A DNA stretch of 9,454 bases from the NCBI GenBank assembly GCA_035541995.1, contig DATKMG010000035.1, positions 1 to 9,454 of the forward strand, read 5' to 3'. Each line of letters starts with the position of its first letter. Position 1 is the first letter of the stretch. Below, in pieces: positions 6,732 to 9,454 of the stretch. The translations under genes were made by a program, and so were the position numbers. This DNA comes from DATKMG01 sp035541995. GTDB taxonomy: Bacteria; Acidobacteriota; Terriglobia; Versatilivoradales; Versatilivoraceae. A model generated the notes under the pieces. It had not been told where the DNA came from. It ran no database searches and saw only the letters and a program-made list of their open reading frames with translations.

Positions 6732-6760
6732 TTGAATCTCAAATCTGATGCTGATATAAA
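6732..6760 (+). promoter_or_regulatory. Sigma70-type promoter of the nucleotidyltransferase/kinase unit
   Basis: TTGAAT (6732-6737), an exact 17-nt spacer, and TATAAA (6755-6760) preceded by TGA give an extended -10. Transcription would start near 6767, leaving a leader of about 28 nt before ATG 6795. It is the strongest promoter-like sequence in the window and places both genes in one transcript. Confidence 0.62.
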
Positions 6761-6794
6761 CTGTGAGTTTCAAAGTGGACGAAGGGAGACTGCA

Positions 6795-7622
6795 ATGAAC
6801 ATCCGAAAGGCCGTAATCACGGCTGCAGGCAAAGACCAACGAAGCTTGCCGTTGCAGACTCTCATTGACCGGGATGGGGAACAAAGGTCAGTCCTGGGGA
6901 TTCTAGTCGGAGAGATTCTAAGCGCGGGTATTGAAGATATCTGCCTGGTGGTCTGGCCAGGCGACGAGGCGTCCTACCTGAAGGCGGCGGGTGAAGTGCG
7001 GGGAAGGCTTCATTTCATTCCGCAGCCCGAGCCAAAAGGTTATGCTGACGCAGTTTACTGCTGCCGCGACTTCATCGGAAATGAGCCGTTCCTGCATTTG
7101 CTGGGAGATCATATCTACCTTAGCCTGGCCGGACGAAGCTGTGCCCAACAGCTGGTCGAAGTCGCAATAGCCGAGTCTTGTGCGGTTTCAGCTGTCCAGG
7201 CGGTTCGTGAAGGAAAGTTACCTTATTATGGCGCTATTGGCGGACGGCGGCTTTCAGACCGCCAGCGACTTTATCTGATCCAGAAGGTTATCGAAAAACC
7301 TACCCCAACAGAGGCGGAACTGGAGTTGGTGGTTCCAGGGCTCAGAGCCGGCCACTATCTCCGCTTCTTTGGAATGCATGTGATTACCCCCACTGTGTTT
7401 GAGTTCCTGCCCCAGAGCAGCCATCTCTCCCAAGCGTTGGCCAGACTGGCGGATAGTGAACGTTACCTGGCTATTGAAGTGGAAGGCCAAAGCTATGACG
7501 TCGGGTTAAGATTCGGACTCCTGGCAGCTCAGCTAGCCTTGTCCCTCCAAGGCCGCGACCGAGAAGAAGTGCTCTCACTGGTTATCGAACTGCTGGCATC
7601 GCGCGAAAGATCGCATAGATAA
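6795..7622 (+). CDS. GalU-like sugar-1-phosphate nucleotidyltransferase, divergent active-site loop
   Basis: The 275-residue protein follows the GalU/RmlA-type Rossmann-like fold end to end: KAVITAAG (5-12), SAGIEDICLVV (43-53), QPEPKGYADAVYC (77-89, GalU EPKGLGHAV), FLHLLGDHIY (99-108, D105 the expected metal ligand), YYGAIGG (144-150), IEKP (166-169), a GHYLRFFGMHVITPTVFEFL segment (GalU GRYVLTP) and YDVG (234-237). Such enzymes join a sugar 1-phosphate to an NTP, releasing pyrophosphate. The signature loop is unusual: where GalU has GLGTR followed by a PKE motif with a key lysine, this protein has GKDQR (12-16) and IDRDG (24-28). Activity may be altered, lost or directed to another substrate. 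The start is ATG 6795 with GGGAG 8 nt upstream. Extending to 6570 would overlap the divergent cyclase. It is 5 nt ahead of the kinase-like gene, so the two are probably co-translated and work on the same sugar. Confidence 0.85.
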   Translation: MNIRKAVITAAGKDQRSLPLQTLIDRDGEQRSVLGILVGEILSAGIEDICLVVWPGDEASYLKAAGEVRGRLHFIPQPEPKGYADAVYCCRDFIGNEPFLHLLGDHIYLSLAGRSCAQQLVEVAIAESCAVSAVQAVREGKLPYYGAIGGRRLSDRQRLYLIQKVIEKPTPTEAELELVVPGLRAGHYLRFFGMHVITPTVFEFLPQSSHLSQALARLADSERYLAIEVEGQSYDVGLRFGLLAAQLALSLQGRDREEVLSLVIELLASRERSHR

Positions 7623-7627
7623 GGGTC

Positions 7628-9454
7628 ATGAACAGTAGATTGATCGCAATCGTTACTTCTGAGGATGCGGCCGTCCGCAACCAGTCTCTCGAGGCAGTGT
7701 GCCGGGGATTGAACTTGCAGGAATTGTTGGAAGAATGCGGGCAATTGGAACTTTTTTGGCGTGGTTCTCAAAACTTGTATGAGCGGGTCCGGGCCCTGTT
7801 CCTGGTTTACGCAATTCACCGATTCTATCTGCCTGTGGCCCTGGGTCGCGGGGGGAGAGGGCTCATCCCTTTTGAGGGCTACACACACCTTTTGCACCGA
7901 CGTTTTGGCGAAGCCATTGAGACTTTCCTTGCCGCTCAACAGGCGAGTGGCCCGAATGATGCCATTTCCAGTGCTCTGGCAGCCGCTTACTATGCTTTAG
8001 GGTTCCAAACCTTAGCTGAACAGGTTCGTCGGAGTGTCAAGTGTGCCAAGGGCAATCAATGGATGTTTCGAATGGGACATCCTTCTGATCATCCTCTGAT
8101 CGTCCGACCAGAGTTGTTGAAAAAGAGCGGAAATGGGATCTTTCCGATTTTGCGGGAATGCACTCCAGTTCGCATGGATTTGTCCCACAGCGGTTGGAGC
8201 GATATCTTCTTCCTGGCGATGGACTATCCCGAAGGGGCGCGGGTCCTCAATGTCTCGATTGACCTTGGAGTGCGCGGGCGTGACCTCATCCCCCGACCTC
8301 CAATTGAGGCGTATTTCCGAATCATCGACGAGCCTGTTCTTAAGTTGGCAAGCGTCGATCTAGGCGCCACTGTGGTCATTTCCAATCTCAAGGAATTGTT
8401 TGATTTCGCCAAGGATTACCTGGGCCTTCTGAAGGCTGCAGTTATTGCCTCTGGTCTTGTTCCTCCCGGGATCGAGGGATCAGAGGAGAGTCTGGTGGAC
8501 GTGCTCGCTCGGGTGGTGAAACCGGGGCACGGCATCGAGATCGTTAGCTGTGTCAACAATATTCCCAAAGGATCACGGCTGGCCGTTTCGACCAGTCTTC
8601 TGGCTTCATTAATTTCGGTCTGTATGCGGGCCACCAACCAAGCCCGTCACCTGACCGGTCTTCTCAGTGAGCAGGAGCGCCGCATCGTGGCAGCACGTGC
8701 TATCCTGGGAGAATGGTTGGCCGGATCGGGTGGAGGATGGCAGGACTCAGGAGGAGTGTGGCCCGGCATCAAGTTAATTCGAGGAGTGTTGGCGGGGGAA
8801 AGTGATCCTGAGAACGGGATCAGCCGGGGGTGCCTGCTGCCTCGACACGACATCCTGGGCGAGTCCGACGCGCCTCCAGGGGTCCGGACTGGATTGCAGG
8901 ACAGCCTCGTCCTGGTCCACGGCGGTATGGCACAAAATGTTGGACCCATTCTGGAGATGGTGACCGAGCGTTATCTGCTGCGCCTGCAATCCGAGTGGAA
9001 AGCCCGCCAGGAGGCAATTTCGATTTTGGACCTCATTTTGACCCACCTGCGAGAAGGAGATATCCGGGGAATTGCGTCAGCAACAACCAGGAACTTCTTT
9101 GGGCCCATCCAGAAGATCATTCCCTGGGCCAGCAACTACTACACGGAAACACTCATTCAACGAGTCCGATCGGAGTTTGGAGACAATTTCTGGGGGTTCT
9201 GGATGTTGGGGGGAATGTCCGGGGGAGGCATGGGATTCATTTTTGACCCTGCCAGCAAAGACGCCGCACAGACTCGCCTCCAAGATTTGATGCGCGGCCT
9301 CAAATCAGAACTGTCAGGCGCCTTGCCGTTTGCCATGGAGCCGGTGGTTTATGACTTTTCAATCAACGAGCATGGTACATTGGCCCAAGTATTGGACGGA
9401 GAGGCAGCTCTTCTTCCCCAAGGGTACTACAGCTTGACTGTCCCTACTCTGGTT
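7628..9454 (+). CDS. FKP-like GHMP sugar kinase with extra N-terminal domain, 3' end outside window
   Basis: An open frame of 609 codons with no stop, continuing past the right edge. Residues 1-165 are a mostly helical domain I cannot assign, with YERVRALFLVYAIHRFYLP (51-69), GPNDAISSALAAAYYALGFQ (108-127) and GNQWMFRMGHPSDHPL (142-157). From about 177 it resembles the L-fucokinase half of FKP: TPVRMDLSHSGWSD (179-192; FKP has APVRxDLAGGWTD), LNVSID (207-212), DLGA (244-247), HGIEIV (301-306), NNIPKGSRLAVSTS (310-323, the phosphate loop), GSGGGWQDSGGVWPGIKL (366-383) and the GHMP third motif GGMSGGGMGF (528-537). FKP has GSGLGTSS where this protein has GSRLAVST, so the ATP loop is altered. 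The region after 560 (LPFAMEPVVYDFSIN) lies beyond the kinase module and continues out of the window. The likely role is sugar phosphorylation at C1, feeding the adjacent nucleotidyltransferase. Start ATG 7628 has only a weak AGGG nearby, consistent with coupling to the upstream stop. Confidence 0.85.
   Translation, partial: MNSRLIAIVTSEDAAVRNQSLEAVCRGLNLQELLEECGQLELFWRGSQNLYERVRALFLVYAIHRFYLPVALGRGGRGLIPFEGYTHLLHRRFGEAIETFLAAQQASGPNDAISSALAAAYYALGFQTLAEQVRRSVKCAKGNQWMFRMGHPSDHPLIVRPELLKKSGNGIFPILRECTPVRMDLSHSGWSDIFFLAMDYPEGARVLNVSIDLGVRGRDLIPRPPIEAYFRIIDEPVLKLASVDLGATVVISNLKELFDFAKDYLGLLKAAVIASGLVPPGIEGSEESLVDVLARVVKPGHGIEIVSCVNNIPKGSRLAVSTSLLASLISVCMRATNQARHLTGLLSEQERRIVAARAILGEWLAGSGGGWQDSGGVWPGIKLIRGVLAGESDPENGISRGCLLPRHDILGESDAPPGVRTGLQDSLVLVHGGMAQNVGPILEMVTERYLLRLQSEWKARQEAISILDLILTHLREGDIRGIASATTRNFFGPIQKIIPWASNYYTETLIQRVRSEFGDNFWGFWMLGGMSGGGMGFIFDPASKDAAQTRLQDLMRGLKSELSGALPFAMEPVVYDFSINEHGTLAQVLDGEAALLPQGYYSLTVPTLV

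Noticed and set aside
6570..6794. A 75-residue N-terminal extension of the nucleotidyltransferase
   Set aside because: It would overlap the start of the divergent cyclase and contain the promoter. The family begins at KAVITAAG, and ATG 6795 has its own GGGAG site.
8416..9283. Several minus-strand frames opposite the kinase gene
   Set aside because: They are short, overlapping antisense frames. The plus strand is open without a stop for 609 codons and carries clear GHMP motifs.

Overview
The window reads as a bacterial chromosome segment, most likely from an Acidobacteriota or close relative. This is inferred from protein families: a broken winged-helix/one-TM/PD40 propeller regulator whose C-terminal relic ends in ESDLVLVENFR, and a small secreted HExxH protease type that I associate with that phylum. 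There is no 16S or marker gene to prove it. No tRNA, rRNA, CRISPR array, integrase or transposase is visible.

Layout. 1-205 holds no gene, only a short heptamer tandem. 206-1484 (minus) is a decayed transmembrane winged-helix regulator: the start of the DNA-binding domain is missing, much of the propeller is deleted, and the last ~60 codons sit in another frame. An 85-bp palindromic element lies in frame in its linker (1154-1238). Facing away from it is a secreted metalloprotease-like gene (1564-2247). A 288-bp gap carries a perfect palindrome and an extended -10 promoter. An SDR oxidoreductase follows (2536-3291), convergent with a 12-TM-type MFS exporter (3345-4652, minus). Between the exporter's 5' end and the next gene lies a 105-bp remnant of the copper-binding end of an amicyanin/plastocyanin-like protein (4732-4836). 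A membrane diguanylate cyclase (CHASE3-TM-GAF-GGDEF) occupies 4846-6588 (minus).

Divergent from the cyclase, behind a good promoter, is a two-gene unit that runs off the right edge: a GalU-like nucleotidyltransferase (6795-7622) and, 5 nt later, a large protein with a GHMP-kinase module resembling the L-fucokinase half of FKP (7628 to beyond 9454). Together they look like a sugar-1-phosphate kinase plus sugar-1-phosphate nucleotidyltransferase, i.e. a split analogue of bifunctional FKP. In both proteins a canonical nucleotide-binding loop is altered while the other motifs remain. This pair is the best candidate here for an undescribed system. Its function (activated-sugar supply for a surface polysaccharide, perhaps linked to the neighbouring c-di-GMP enzyme) is inference.

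The left half shows clear erosion: a broken regulator, an inserted palindromic element and a beheaded cupredoxin. The right half is intact and densely coding.
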